A stretch of DNA of 64,000 nucleotides. It comes from CALFUK01 sp964398295 (lineage in GTDB: Bacteria > Bacteroidota > Bacteroidia > Chitinophagales > Saprospiraceae). This document shows, one piece after another, positions 26,923-35,466 of the stretch. Under the pieces are notes generated by a model. That model worked only from the letters and a program-made list of their open reading frames with translations, did not search any database and had not been told where the DNA came from. Every line of letters starts with the position of its first letter. Position 1 is the stretch's first letter. The stretch covers positions 1-64,000 of the forward strand of contig CAYNMW010000001.1 of NCBI GenBank assembly GCA_964398295.1, read 5' to 3'. The position numbers and the translations under genes are program-made.

Positions 26923-28539
26923 ATGACTTCCAAAAAGACTAGTAATCTTGTTCTATTTCTCTTTCTGATTGTTCCAATCCTTGGGTATTTATTATGGCCT
27001 TTACAAAGTGATGAATTTCAAATAGAATGGGATGTAAATTTAATGGAAGTAAAGGCACAACTATTGTCAAACATAAGTCAACAAACTGATACAACTTCTC
27101 GACCCAATATCATTTTAATCCTAGCTGATGATTTAGGTAAATATGACATTTCACTTTACGGGCATCCAATTGTCAGAACACCAAATATTGATCGATTGGC
27201 AAAGAGTGGAGCTCGCTTTGAACAAGGCTACGTAAGTGCATCTGTTTGCGCACCTTCAAGAGCTGGATTATTAACAGGCAGATACCAGCATCGATTTGGC
27301 TTTGCTAGTCAGACGCAAGAAAATTACCTAGATAATCGACTTCAATATTATGGGATGAATGCATTTATTGATTCATATCCGTGGAAAATAAAGAGAATGG
27401 ATAAAGTGCCCAATGCTGAGGCAATGGCCAAGCAAGGGTTACCACCTTCAGAGATTACAATTGGTGATGCTTTAAAAGCAAAAGGGTATAAAACTGCATT
27501 GATTGGCAAATGGCATCTTGGGAAAAATAAAGGACAGACACCTTGTGATTTTGGCTTCGATTATCAGTATGGGTTTTACGCCTCACATTCATTATTTATT
27601 CCTGAAAATACTAAAGGCTATGTCGATCAAAAAAATGAGAATGATTGGACGGATCAATATATCTGGGAAGGTCAACGCGAAGGCGTTCATGCTGTTAGAC
27701 GTAACTGTCAGATAATCCAGGAAGACCGATATTTTACTGATGCCATTTCTGAAGAAGCGATTCAATTCATAAATAAGAATGAGCAACCGTATTTCATGTA
27801 TTTGCCCTTCAACGCGCCACATACACCATTACAAGCTTCAGAGAAGGATGTAGCTATATATAAAGAAGTGAAGGATCCTATTAAACGCATCTACTATGCC
27901 ATGATTACATCTCTCGATAGGGCTATTGGAAATATTTTGGATGAAGTAGAACGTAAGGGGCAAACTGATAACACATTGATATTTTTACTTAGTGATAATG
28001 GTGGCGCAACATATACACACACTACTGATAATGACCCATTAGAAGGTGGTAAAATGACAGCTTTTGATGGTGGTTTGCAAATTCCATTTATCATGAAGTG
28101 GCCAGAAAAGGTGCCTGCAAATCAAGCATTCGATGAGCCAGTAATTAGTCTGGATATATTCCAAACTTGTCTAAGTGCGGCCAATATCACTACTCCGCTT
28201 AATCGAAAAATTGATGGCTTGGATTTAATGAATATTGTCAATGGAGAAACAGAATCATTTACAACTAGAGATTTATTTTGGAATAGCGGAGATATGACAA
28301 CTGTTCTTGATTTTCCTTATAAGTTGATTCACATGAAGGAAAGACAACAAACAATGTTGTACAAAATAGATACTGATCCGTATGAAGAATCAAACTTAGT
28401 TGATCAGAATAAATCAATGGTCCAGAAATTACTGATCAAACAACAAAATTGGCACCAAGAATTACCAAAGCCTATGTGGCCAACGATGATTGAATTCATT
28501 CACGAAAAAGATGGAGAAAAATATTACTTTGATAATTGA
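26923..28539 (+). CDS. Secreted/membrane-anchored sulfatase
   Basis: 538-aa type I sulfatase that hydrolyses sulfate esters, probably of polysaccharides or glycans. An N-terminal membrane helix or signal peptide (about residues 8-25) places it outside the cytoplasm. The formylglycine-forming motif C-A-P-S-R has Cys109, and the metal site LADDLGKYD at 68-76 is intact. Further family blocks: IGKWHLGK near 195, HTPLQASEK near 305 and a SDNGG motif near 355. The family usually needs the maturase FGE or anSME, not seen here. There is no neighbouring SusCD or other glycan gene, so the substrate is open. Confidence 0.92.
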   Translation: MTSKKTSNLVLFLFLIVPILGYLLWPLQSDEFQIEWDVNLMEVKAQLLSNISQQTDTTSRPNIILILADDLGKYDISLYGHPIVRTPNIDRLAKSGARFEQGYVSASVCAPSRAGLLTGRYQHRFGFASQTQENYLDNRLQYYGMNAFIDSYPWKIKRMDKVPNAEAMAKQGLPPSEITIGDALKAKGYKTALIGKWHLGKNKGQTPCDFGFDYQYGFYASHSLFIPENTKGYVDQKNENDWTDQYIWEGQREGVHAVRRNCQIIQEDRYFTDAISEEAIQFINKNEQPYFMYLPFNAPHTPLQASEKDVAIYKEVKDPIKRIYYAMITSLDRAIGNILDEVERKGQTDNTLIFLLSDNGGATYTHTTDNDPLEGGKMTAFDGGLQIPFIMKWPEKVPANQAFDEPVISLDIFQTCLSAANITTPLNRKIDGLDLMNIVNGETESFTTRDLFWNSGDMTTVLDFPYKLIHMKERQQTMLYKIDTDPYEESNLVDQNKSMVQKLLIKQQNWHQELPKPMWPTMIEFIHEKDGEKYYFDN

Positions 28540-28586
28540 ACGCATTAAAATTTTTCGACATCGTTCACTATAAATTTCATAAAATT

Positions 28587-28594
28587 TATATTTG
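28587..28594 (+). promoter_or_regulatory. -7 element for deaminase gene
   Basis: TATATTTG exactly matches TAnnTTTG and lies 16 nt before the ATG at 28611, so the RNA leader would be about 10 nt. No clear -33 element. Confidence 0.4.
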
Positions 28595-28610
28595 AGTACC
28601 AATAATCTAT

Positions 28611-29021
28611 ATGACGAGTGAAGAGTTAATAAAAGAAGCAGGTAAATTAGTTAATCCTAAAACAATTGATAATGCTGAAATGGGCGGTGTCGGATGCATT
28701 TTAGTTACTGATAAAAATAATTTATTTAAAGGTGTTTGTATCGATACGAATTCAGGGATGGGCTTTTGTGCAGAACATACTGCAATAAGTCAAATGATTA
28801 CCCAAGGCGAGTATAAAATTCAAACTATTGTAGCCGTTGCAAAAGACAAGAACAGCAATATTACAATCCTTGCCCCTTGTGGAAGATGTCGAGAATTCAT
28901 GTATCAGACCAACAATACAAATATTAATACGGATGTAGTGTTAGGCAAAAATAAAATAGTAAAACTAAAGGAACTGCTTCCTTATTTTAATTGGTCACAA
29001 AACTTTATTAACCCAGAATAA
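28611..29021 (+). CDS. Cytidine/blasticidin-S deaminase family protein
   Basis: 136-aa zinc-dependent deaminase fold. Catalytic motifs are intact: C-A-E (GFCAEHTAIS, with the proton-shuttle Glu) around residues 50-54 and P-C-G-R-C-R-E near residues 93-99. Length fits the tetrameric small cytidine deaminases. The N-terminal GGVGCILVTDKNN stretch is unlike typical Cdd (which have VGAAL), and the PCGRCREF motif resembles the blasticidin-S or cytidine deaminase branch. Substrate is undetermined. Single gene with its own promoter-like element. Confidence 0.85.
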   Translation: MTSEELIKEAGKLVNPKTIDNAEMGGVGCILVTDKNNLFKGVCIDTNSGMGFCAEHTAISQMITQGEYKIQTIVAVAKDKNSNITILAPCGRCREFMYQTNNTNINTDVVLGKNKIVKLKELLPYFNWSQNFINPE

Positions 29022-29125
29022 TTAGATAAAGAAATTACTTCATAGTATGATAAAAGGATTCAGTAATATGCACATACTAATTACTTGTTTAAATTTACCT
29101 ATCTGAATAATTAACTGATTGACAC

Positions 29126-29893
29126 ATGAAGATTCAGCGCCTCAATATGGACAACTGCTGGTGCATTGATTTTGAAGATAAAACACTTCTAATCGACCCT
29201 TGGTTAAAAGGTGCAGAAGTTGATTATTTTTCTTGGTTCAATAAGCAATGGCTTCGGACAACACCTGTATCTCCAGAAGATGTTCCAGCCTATGATTATG
29301 TTGTCATCACTCAAAAATATCCTGATCATTTTCACCCCGAAACACTGCTTGCACTACAGCCAAAAAAACTCATTGTTCCGAAATCTATTCTTGCAAAAGT
29401 AAAATCATTATTACCGAATTCGGATGTTGATCATTTTGGTTCGTCTCCTGTGCAATTAGATGGTTCTAAGCTTCGAATTCATGCTCTTCAGTCAACACGG
29501 AAAATGGATCCCATTTATGATGCATTGCTAATTGAGAATGGTGAGGAAAGCATCTTTCTTGCCACCCACGGTTTTACAGAACCAGATGCTTGGCTCGACC
29601 AACTTTCATTATTGCCAGCGGTGACTCTTGCATTCACTCCTTTTGACGAATATAGGTTGCCATCTTGGCTAGGAGGTGCAGTCACACCAGGGCTCGATGC
29701 AGTCAAAGACATGATAACATCTATTAAGCCTCATAAAATAGTAGCTACTCATGATGAAGATAAAATTGCTAAAGGATTAATATCAAAATTGGCTAGAATC
29801 ACTCGATCTCCGGATTCCTCTATTTTATTAAAACAAGACTTATTCAAAAATCGATTGCTCCACATTACAGATTACAATTGGCACATCATATGA
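29126..29893 (+). CDS. MBL-fold protein lacking part of the metal-binding motif
   Basis: 255-aa protein with the UlaG-like metallo-beta-lactamase fold: N-terminal GLLIDP-like strand (TLLIDPWLKG), a VVITQKYPDHFHPETL segment where enzymes have T-H-x-H-x-D-H, and later THGFTEPD and KIVATHDEDK. Asp and His of the D-H pair remain, but both His of the HxH part are replaced (Gln and Tyr positions). Activity may be lost or altered. It overlaps the following DUF1295 gene by the ATGA at 29890-29893, so the two are cotranscribed and translationally coupled. Confidence 0.8.
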   Translation: MKIQRLNMDNCWCIDFEDKTLLIDPWLKGAEVDYFSWFNKQWLRTTPVSPEDVPAYDYVVITQKYPDHFHPETLLALQPKKLIVPKSILAKVKSLLPNSDVDHFGSSPVQLDGSKLRIHALQSTRKMDPIYDALLIENGEESIFLATHGFTEPDAWLDQLSLLPAVTLAFTPFDEYRLPSWLGGAVTPGLDAVKDMITSIKPHKIVATHDEDKIAKGLISKLARITRSPDSSILLKQDLFKNRLLHITDYNWHII

Positions 29894-30756
29894 GTACAAA
29901 AAGCAACGCCCTATTTCAAATAATATTTATCTATATCATTATAGCTATCTCTGGTCTATTAGGTTTAATGTATATACAAACGGGATCTGAAGTTGTAGAT
30001 TTTCTGATGGCGCATGTTGTGATGACAGTGGTCTGTTTTATTTGTTCATTGGTGAAACGCAATAGTTCTGTCTATGATCCTTTCTGGAGTATCGTTCCGT
30101 TTTTTTTTACTGTAGCTTGGGCTTATCTCCATACAGATATATTGAATATATATCACATCATCACGTTTGTAGTCATTAATTTATGGTCATGGCGGTTGAC
30201 ATTTAATTGGGTTCGGTCATGGTCAGGATTTGATCATGAAGATTGGCGTTATGTTGAATTAGCTGAGAAATCAGGAGCACTATATCCGATCGTCAATTTT
30301 TTTGGCATTCACCTTTTTCCAACTTTTTGGGTGTTTGGTGGCATGTGGCCTTTATTTTACATGTTTGGATCCGAATTGCAATCATTAGCATTATTTATTG
30401 TCGGAGTAATCACAAGTTTAGCCGGCTTTTTATTCGAATTTTTTGCTGACAATCAGTTGGCTGCATTTCGTCGACGACAGAATCCAAAAACGGAGGACCT
30501 TCTGGATACTGGATTATGGGGACGATCCAGACATCCTAATTATCTAGGAGAATTACTTTTTTGGATAGGTCTTTTTGCAATAGGTTATTCCTTTGGAGCA
30601 CCTTTAATGACAATTGCAGGTTGTGTTGCGCTGATCCTTTTATTTATGTTGGCTTCAATTCCTTGGAAAGAAAGACGCATGGCAGAAAGACGTCCTGCTT
30701 TTAAAGAGTACCAACGGAGAGTTCCAATGTTGATTCCCAGTTTAAAAAGTAAGTAG
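29890..30756 (+). CDS. DUF1295 integral membrane protein (steroid 5-alpha-reductase-like)
   Basis: 288 aa from the ATG that overlaps the MBL gene stop. About seven membrane helices. The C-terminal region carries family features of DUF1295 and the ICMT/5-alpha-reductase group: NPKTEDLLDTGLWGRSRHPNYLGELLFWIG, with Gly, Arg-His-Pro-Asn-Tyr and Glu, and a basic end PWKERRMAERRPAFKEYQRRVP. Members reduce or methylate lipid-like substrates using NADPH or SAM; the reaction here is unknown. Coupled to the MBL protein, hinting at a shared role in lipid or membrane metabolism. The upstream TTG (29878) start was judged less likely. Confidence 0.9.
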   Translation: MSTKSNALFQIIFIYIIIAISGLLGLMYIQTGSEVVDFLMAHVVMTVVCFICSLVKRNSSVYDPFWSIVPFFFTVAWAYLHTDILNIYHIITFVVINLWSWRLTFNWVRSWSGFDHEDWRYVELAEKSGALYPIVNFFGIHLFPTFWVFGGMWPLFYMFGSELQSLALFIVGVITSLAGFLFEFFADNQLAAFRRRQNPKTEDLLDTGLWGRSRHPNYLGELLFWIGLFAIGYSFGAPLMTIAGCVALILLFMLASIPWKERRMAERRPAFKEYQRRVPMLIPSLKSK

Positions 30757-30760
30757 GATT

Positions 30761-30846
30761 GATGCCGCAAAGAGTGTAACACCTTTTGCTCAGGAGCAAT
30801 ACCTGAGTCGAATCGCGATAGCTATCGGGATGAACTCTCGACGGCA
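30761..30846. repeat. Palindromic intergenic repeat, copy 2
   Basis: It starts 5 bp after the DUF1295 stop with GATGCCGCAAAGAG (30761-30774) and ends CTCTCGACGGCA (30835-30846), an imperfect match to its inverse. It shares ACACCTTTTGCTCAGG (copy 1's right arm, inverted) and contains a CTCAGG/CCTGAG hairpin and the perfect palindrome CGATAGCTATCG (30816-30827). It lies between convergent genes and could be a bidirectional terminator. Confidence 0.75.
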
Positions 30847-30859
30847 ATTTAACTCCCAA

Positions 30860-31441
30860 TCACTCAGGAAAATACTCAATGTACTTTCTCACTATTTGTG
30901 AAAACTCTTCTCCATAGTATTTTGACAGTAAATAAAAACTCATGTCTATACCAGCACTTACTCCAGCTGAAGTGACAATCGTTTCATTGTCTACATATCG
31001 TTTTTCCTTATTGACTTGTATGGTGGAATCAAGTTTTGTCAACATATCAAAAGACAAATGATGAGAACAAGCTTGCATATTTTTCAAATAGCCCAATTTA
31101 GCCAGAATCAATGCCCCTGTGCAAATTGTTGCAGTCAACTTTGAATTGTCTATGCACTCTTTTATACGAGCGAGTGCAGCTTCATCTTTTACGATAGGTC
31201 TCGTACCAAATCCTCCGGGAATCAAAAACAAATCATAGGCCTGTCCATCTAGTACGGTATTAGTAGTTACATTCAGCAATGATTTAGAAACTGCAATCTC
31301 CTTTTGCAAGCCTACGGTTTCTATGCTGAACAGCGAACCATCTTTTACATAATTAGCTGCTCCAAATACTTCTAAAGGTCCTGCAAAATCGAGCAACTCG
31401 ACATCTTGGAATAGGAGCATACCGATGCTGTCTATTTTCAT
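30860..31441 (-). CDS. DJ-1/PfpI (GATase1-like) family protein
   Basis: 193-aa single-domain DJ-1/PfpI protein of the isonitrile-hydratase/AraC-N-like branch. N-terminal MLLFQDVELLDFAGPLEVFG, then LFLIPGGFGTRP near residues 71-82, and the nucleophile-elbow Cys in TATICTGALILAKLG near residue 105, plus the late VTSAGVSAGIDMSFYLL segment. The AraC-type DNA-binding domain is absent, so this is a stand-alone enzyme-like unit. Its role (protease, glyoxalase, hydratase or chaperone) cannot be told. Single gene, convergent with the DUF1295 gene. Confidence 0.9.
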   Translation of the reverse strand: MKIDSIGMLLFQDVELLDFAGPLEVFGAANYVKDGSLFSIETVGLQKEIAVSKSLLNVTTNTVLDGQAYDLFLIPGGFGTRPIVKDEAALARIKECIDNSKLTATICTGALILAKLGYLKNMQACSHHLSFDMLTKLDSTIQVNKEKRYVDNETIVTSAGVSAGIDMSFYLLSKYYGEEFSQIVRKYIEYFPE

Positions 31442-31714
31442 ATCTTAATTTTCATAAGCGACGGACTTTACCTTTCCTTCAAAATATTCATTTGTGTTAA
31501 ACATAAAATTTTGTATTCACTTAGTCGAAAGTTCAAATTTACTAAAGTGCAATGGAAGGACTTAGGCAAAAAACATCAAATTCGACATTTAGTGACCATA
31601 ATACTACTCTTATGAAGCAATATCCTATTTAGGAATTCTATGAATATTGAAAAAAATATCTATTCTTATAAGCGTTTTCGATAATCCCTCCCTTTTACTA
31701 ATAAAGACTTTACT

Positions 31715-33370
31715 ATGAAAGACTTTGTACGCTTGTTCGCAAGCTTATTACTTATTATTACTATATCATCATCCTGTCATGAAGACTTAGTAGAAGAGGT
31801 AGTCATAACCGATGAATTCACCCCATTTACGATTTTTGAAGCTCAGGTCAATGGTATTGTTTCTGATGACTCAGGTGATCCTATAGCAAATGCCACCATT
31901 TTAATTGACGGAGAAATGGTCCAGACTGATGATCTTGGTTATTTCCAAATTGAAAACCTCAGATCAAATTCGCAAGAAAGCAAGCAATTATCAATCCAAG
32001 CTGAAGGTTTTTTGCCATCAAGTCGACTGATACGGGTATTGTCTCCGAGTACGATTGATTTAAACATAAGCTTGATCCCCATTCCAGGGCAAATGGATTT
32101 TCAGGCTACTGATGGCTTTACTGCGCAAGTTTCTGAATCTGCAAGTATCCAATTTTTTCCAAATGGAATAACAAGGGATAATCAGCCTTATACTGGTCAA
32201 GTCTTCCTTCGTTCGTATCACCTTGCGAAAGATGATGAACAGTTGTTCGATAAGCTTCCTGGAGCTCTTGTTGGGCTAGATGTAGACGAAACGCTTCAAC
32301 AATTGGAAACATACGGAATGATCTATGCGCTTCTGGAAGATGAATTTGGCAACGAACTACAACCAGATCCAGGAGCTACTGCTTTATTGACAATCAACAT
32401 ACCAGATCAATATTTAAATGTTGCTCCTGCCGAAGTCCCATTATGGTTTTTTGATGAGACTAGTGGTGTCTGGATTGAAGAGGGAATTGCGACAAAAAAT
32501 GGAAATAGGTATGAAGGAAATGTAACACATTTTAGTTGGTGGAATATTGACATACCCATTGGTAATTTGCTCACAATTTGCATGAATTTTATTGATGACG
32601 CAACTGGAGAACCTCTTAGCAATAGTCCAATCTTATTTTCTTCTGAAGGTATACAATTTGGTATCCAGTTTACAAATGATGATGGGTCTTTATGTGTCAA
32701 TTTACCGGACGAATTTGAAATAGATCTACGGGTAGAAGCTGATTGTGCATATACAAATTCTGTTACGATTGGTCCCTTTACCAACAGTCAGGATAATATT
32801 GATGTAGCTCTTGGTGTCAATCGAGATGGGGCAATTGCCATAACGGGTACAGTTATAGATTGTGAAGGTAATCCACTTGATATTGAGAATATATCCGTTT
32901 CAAGAGACGGTAATCGTCAGGTAATACCAGTGAACTCTGATGGTTCATATGCATACGAATTACTTTGTCCGAGATCAGGTGATAGAATTAAAATTTTAGC
33001 CTTTGATCCTCAAACCAATATTGCAGCTGCAGACGAATTGATTATTCAGAATGCAGATGAAAATGTAGTCTTCGATTTCAATACGTGCGACCAGGCAGAC
33101 AATTTATTGTCAGGTGAAATATTTGGCGAAGCTACGGCTATCAGTATAGAGTCAGTACGTACAAATCCGAATGAAACAATTTTGGTTTTGGATAATGGTT
33201 GTTTTCTTTCATTCCTAGGAAATACAACAGGCACATTTGATGGTGCCTATTTCTGTGGAACTTCAGAGAGTGGAGAAGTAGTAGTTACTATTACTCAGTA
33301 TAACAATATAGTTTCTGGATCGTTTTCTGGGACTGATTTATCTGGAACATTTAGTGCATCAATAAACTAA
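31715..33370 (+). CDS. Carboxypeptidase-regulatory-like lipoprotein, head of sigma operon
   Basis: 551-aa lipoprotein, lipid Cys at 21 (ISSSC). A carboxypeptidase-regulatory-like domain (about 48-110; VNGIVSDDSGDPIANATILIDG, VQTDDLGYFQIENL) precedes a module with VPLWFFDETSGVWIEEG and YEGNVTHFSWWNID, a second and third Ig-like repeat (about 300-440), and a C-terminal beta-rich tail. No enzyme motif. It is the first gene of a tightly spaced operon with the ECF sigma factor, starting 12 nt before it, and may be a surface sensor or structural protein controlled by that factor. Confidence 0.85.
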   Translation: MKDFVRLFASLLLIITISSSCHEDLVEEVVITDEFTPFTIFEAQVNGIVSDDSGDPIANATILIDGEMVQTDDLGYFQIENLRSNSQESKQLSIQAEGFLPSSRLIRVLSPSTIDLNISLIPIPGQMDFQATDGFTAQVSESASIQFFPNGITRDNQPYTGQVFLRSYHLAKDDEQLFDKLPGALVGLDVDETLQQLETYGMIYALLEDEFGNELQPDPGATALLTINIPDQYLNVAPAEVPLWFFDETSGVWIEEGIATKNGNRYEGNVTHFSWWNIDIPIGNLLTICMNFIDDATGEPLSNSPILFSSEGIQFGIQFTNDDGSLCVNLPDEFEIDLRVEADCAYTNSVTIGPFTNSQDNIDVALGVNRDGAIAITGTVIDCEGNPLDIENISVSRDGNRQVIPVNSDGSYAYELLCPRSGDRIKILAFDPQTNIAAADELIIQNADENVVFDFNTCDQADNLLSGEIFGEATAISIESVRTNPNETILVLDNGCFLSFLGNTTGTFDGAYFCGTSESGEVVVTITQYNNIVSGSFSGTDLSGTFSASIN

Positions 33371-33375
33371 AGGAG
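33371..33375 (+). promoter_or_regulatory. Ribosome binding site for sigma factor start
   Basis: AGGAG lies 7 nt before the TTG at 33383, an unusual Shine-Dalgarno site in this genome. It decides the TTG start of the sigma factor, which otherwise has no ATG near its N-terminus. Confidence 0.6.
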
Positions 33376-33382
33376 AACACCA

Positions 33383-33925
33383 TTGGAAGATAAGATCATC
33401 ATAGCAGAATGTAAAAGAGCTGATCCTAAGTATCAGAAAATATTATTAGAAAAGTATTCTGATTACCTAGCAAGTGCAGCAAGAAACTATGTCTCTGATT
33501 CTAGTTCAATCATGGACATACTTCAGGAAACATGGATCATCATCTTTAATAATATTGAAAAATACGAGGAACGGGGATACTTCTATCCTTGGGCAAAGCG
33601 AATCATGCTGAGAGAAATAATTAGAGCAAGCAAAAAAGATAAAGCAAAAATATTGTTAATAGATACACTTAAAAATCGTACAGAAATTAGTCAACCTTCT
33701 GTTGAAAGCCAATTAGAATTAGAAGAAGCAATGAAACTTATTGAACAAATTAATTCTCCTGCAAAAGAGGTCTTTAAGTTGAAGATTATTGATGAACTGA
33801 GTCACAAAGAAATTGCAGAGATCATGAGCATAAAAGAAAGCACCTCAAGAGTTCACCTGACAAATGCAAGAAAGCAATTAAAAGAACTGCTCACTGTTCG
33901 TGATAAAAGAAAAACAATGCTATGA
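33383..33925 (+). CDS. ECF-type RNA polymerase sigma factor
   Basis: 180-aa sigma-70 family protein. Region 2 (about 10-90) has the DILQETWIIIFNNIEKYEERGYF and WAKRIMLREIIR segments; region 4 (about 120-175) has the HTH core KEVFKLKIIDELSHKEIAEIMSIKESTSRVHLTNARK. Start is TTG with an AGGAG site. It overlaps the next gene by ATGA (33922-33925), the classic arrangement of sigma and its membrane partner. It should direct transcription of target genes, probably including this operon or surface-protein genes. Confidence 0.95.
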   Translation: MEDKIIIAECKRADPKYQKILLEKYSDYLASAARNYVSDSSSIMDILQETWIIIFNNIEKYEERGYFYPWAKRIMLREIIRASKKDKAKILLIDTLKNRTEISQPSVESQLELEEAMKLIEQINSPAKEVFKLKIIDELSHKEIAEIMSIKESTSRVHLTNARKQLKELLTVRDKRKTML

Positions 33926-35466
33926 ATCTGAATGAACTAGAAAAAGGATTAAAGAATTATAAGTCTGCATCTCCAGATAAGATTGATACAGAAACATTGT
34001 GGAATGAAGTGTCTCCACATATACCCCAATTTAAGAAACGCGACTCAAGAAGATTTTTCATTTTCTTTTTTTTCCTATGTGCATGTATGGCTGCATTATA
34101 TTTAATTAACTCTGATTCGATGAATAAAGATCAAGAGTTAACCATGGAGAACTCAGTTAATTCTACTAGGAAAACTCAAAATCTTGTAGCAAAAAATGAA
34201 AATGAAAATAATATTCTGGACAAGCAAATTGACGAACAGTTACCTCAAGCTAATAAATTAACACGTAATAAATCGATATCCTCTGATGGGCTAGCGATGG
34301 TAAATGCAAATAATTTTTCTGAAGTAGCCTCATCTGTAAAATCAATAACAAAAGAATCCTCTGTACAGTCTGATGATATAATAAACAACTTAAATAATCA
34401 GTATGATATAACTACTTCACCTACAAAAAAATTAAATACAAGCATTGAATATTTTGCAGTTAATAATGGGAGTACTTTAAAGGGATTAACTAGCATTGCC
34501 CGTAGATTAAGAAATGACAAGACTGGGGTTAGTGATAATGATCAGACTATTGCTTTCCAAGCCTCAAATGATACACCTGAGTTAAACAATTCTACGAAAT
34601 TCAGTAAGCTATTTGTTTTGGAAGAGAAACAAAGTCGAGAATTGATTGACTTAGGTGTTATTCCACTAACATCATTATTAATCGCAGATGTTGAGATGCC
34701 TGTAATGCCGAAACGATTGTATCTATACAACAAACAATCTCGGTATAAAGGGAGTATTGAAATTGGAGGCGCTTACTTCATTCCAAGTAGATCTCTTACA
34801 CTTAATAACCAAGAATTTGAAAATGAGTTCGCAAGCAGAAATGCAGCAGAAGAAATACTCGACGCCTGGAACAGCACAATTGCATTTAGGTATATGGTGC
34901 ATCCAAATATTGGCTTAAGAGTAGGTCTGCAGTATTTAGTGATTAATGAACGATCAACAAAACAATTAAATCTTTCAGAGACGCTCTTTATAGAGGATAC
35001 AATAATTGGAAATTTCGTCAGACTCGATGGTATAAGTGAACCTATAAGGGGAGACATCGAACTCAATCGAACAATAACCAGACGAGTAAGTAGGATCAAT
35101 ACTTTTCGATTAATTCAAATTCCGATAGAGGTCTTTTATGCCCAGCGATTAAATAAGTTACAGTTTGAATTAGGTGCAGGAGTTATACAAAATATATCGA
35201 CATCAAGTTCAGGGTTTTGGCATCCAGATGACCAAAGTGAATATGATTTATCGCTTGATCAAAATGATTACATCAAGTCTAGAATTGGGATGTCATTTAC
35301 AGGTAGAGCAGGGATATCTTACCCTTTAAATAGAAACTTTGATTTGTTTTCCAATATCAGATATGTGACCTCCATAAATGGCTTTACAAATTCCAACTAC
35401 GGCATTAATCAATCGTATACACTTATTGGTGCTGATCTTGGTATACGCATTAATTTAATTAAATGA
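33922..35466 (+). CDS. Sigma-adjacent membrane protein with barrel-like C-terminus
   Basis: 514-aa protein in the usual anti-sigma position. The N-terminal 40 residues are soluble (MNLNELEKGLKNY, ETLWNEVSPHIP), followed by a single membrane helix at about 44-63 (FIFFFFLCACMAALYL), a long low-complexity Asn/Ser/Lys linker (about 65-270), and a C-terminal beta-rich region of about 240 residues resembling outer-membrane barrel proteins (GSIEIGGAYFIPS, GLRVGLQYLVIN, PIEVFYAQRLNKLQFELGAGV, GADLGIRINL). How one inner-membrane helix and a barrel combine is unclear. No ZAS motif is seen. Overlaps sigma and T9SS genes at both ends. Confidence 0.75.
   Translation: MNLNELEKGLKNYKSASPDKIDTETLWNEVSPHIPQFKKRDSRRFFIFFFFLCACMAALYLINSDSMNKDQELTMENSVNSTRKTQNLVAKNENENNILDKQIDEQLPQANKLTRNKSISSDGLAMVNANNFSEVASSVKSITKESSVQSDDIINNLNNQYDITTSPTKKLNTSIEYFAVNNGSTLKGLTSIARRLRNDKTGVSDNDQTIAFQASNDTPELNNSTKFSKLFVLEEKQSRELIDLGVIPLTSLLIADVEMPVMPKRLYLYNKQSRYKGSIEIGGAYFIPSRSLTLNNQEFENEFASRNAAEEILDAWNSTIAFRYMVHPNIGLRVGLQYLVINERSTKQLNLSETLFIEDTIIGNFVRLDGISEPIRGDIELNRTITRRVSRINTFRLIQIPIEVFYAQRLNKLQFELGAGVIQNISTSSSGFWHPDDQSEYDLSLDQNDYIKSRIGMSFTGRAGISYPLNRNFDLFSNIRYVTSINGFTNSNYGINQSYTLIGADLGIRINLIK

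Noticed and set aside
31551..31631. 26-codon ORF (start ATG in the spacer before the sigma operon).
   Set aside because: Too short, no protein-like composition, and no ribosome site or promoter.
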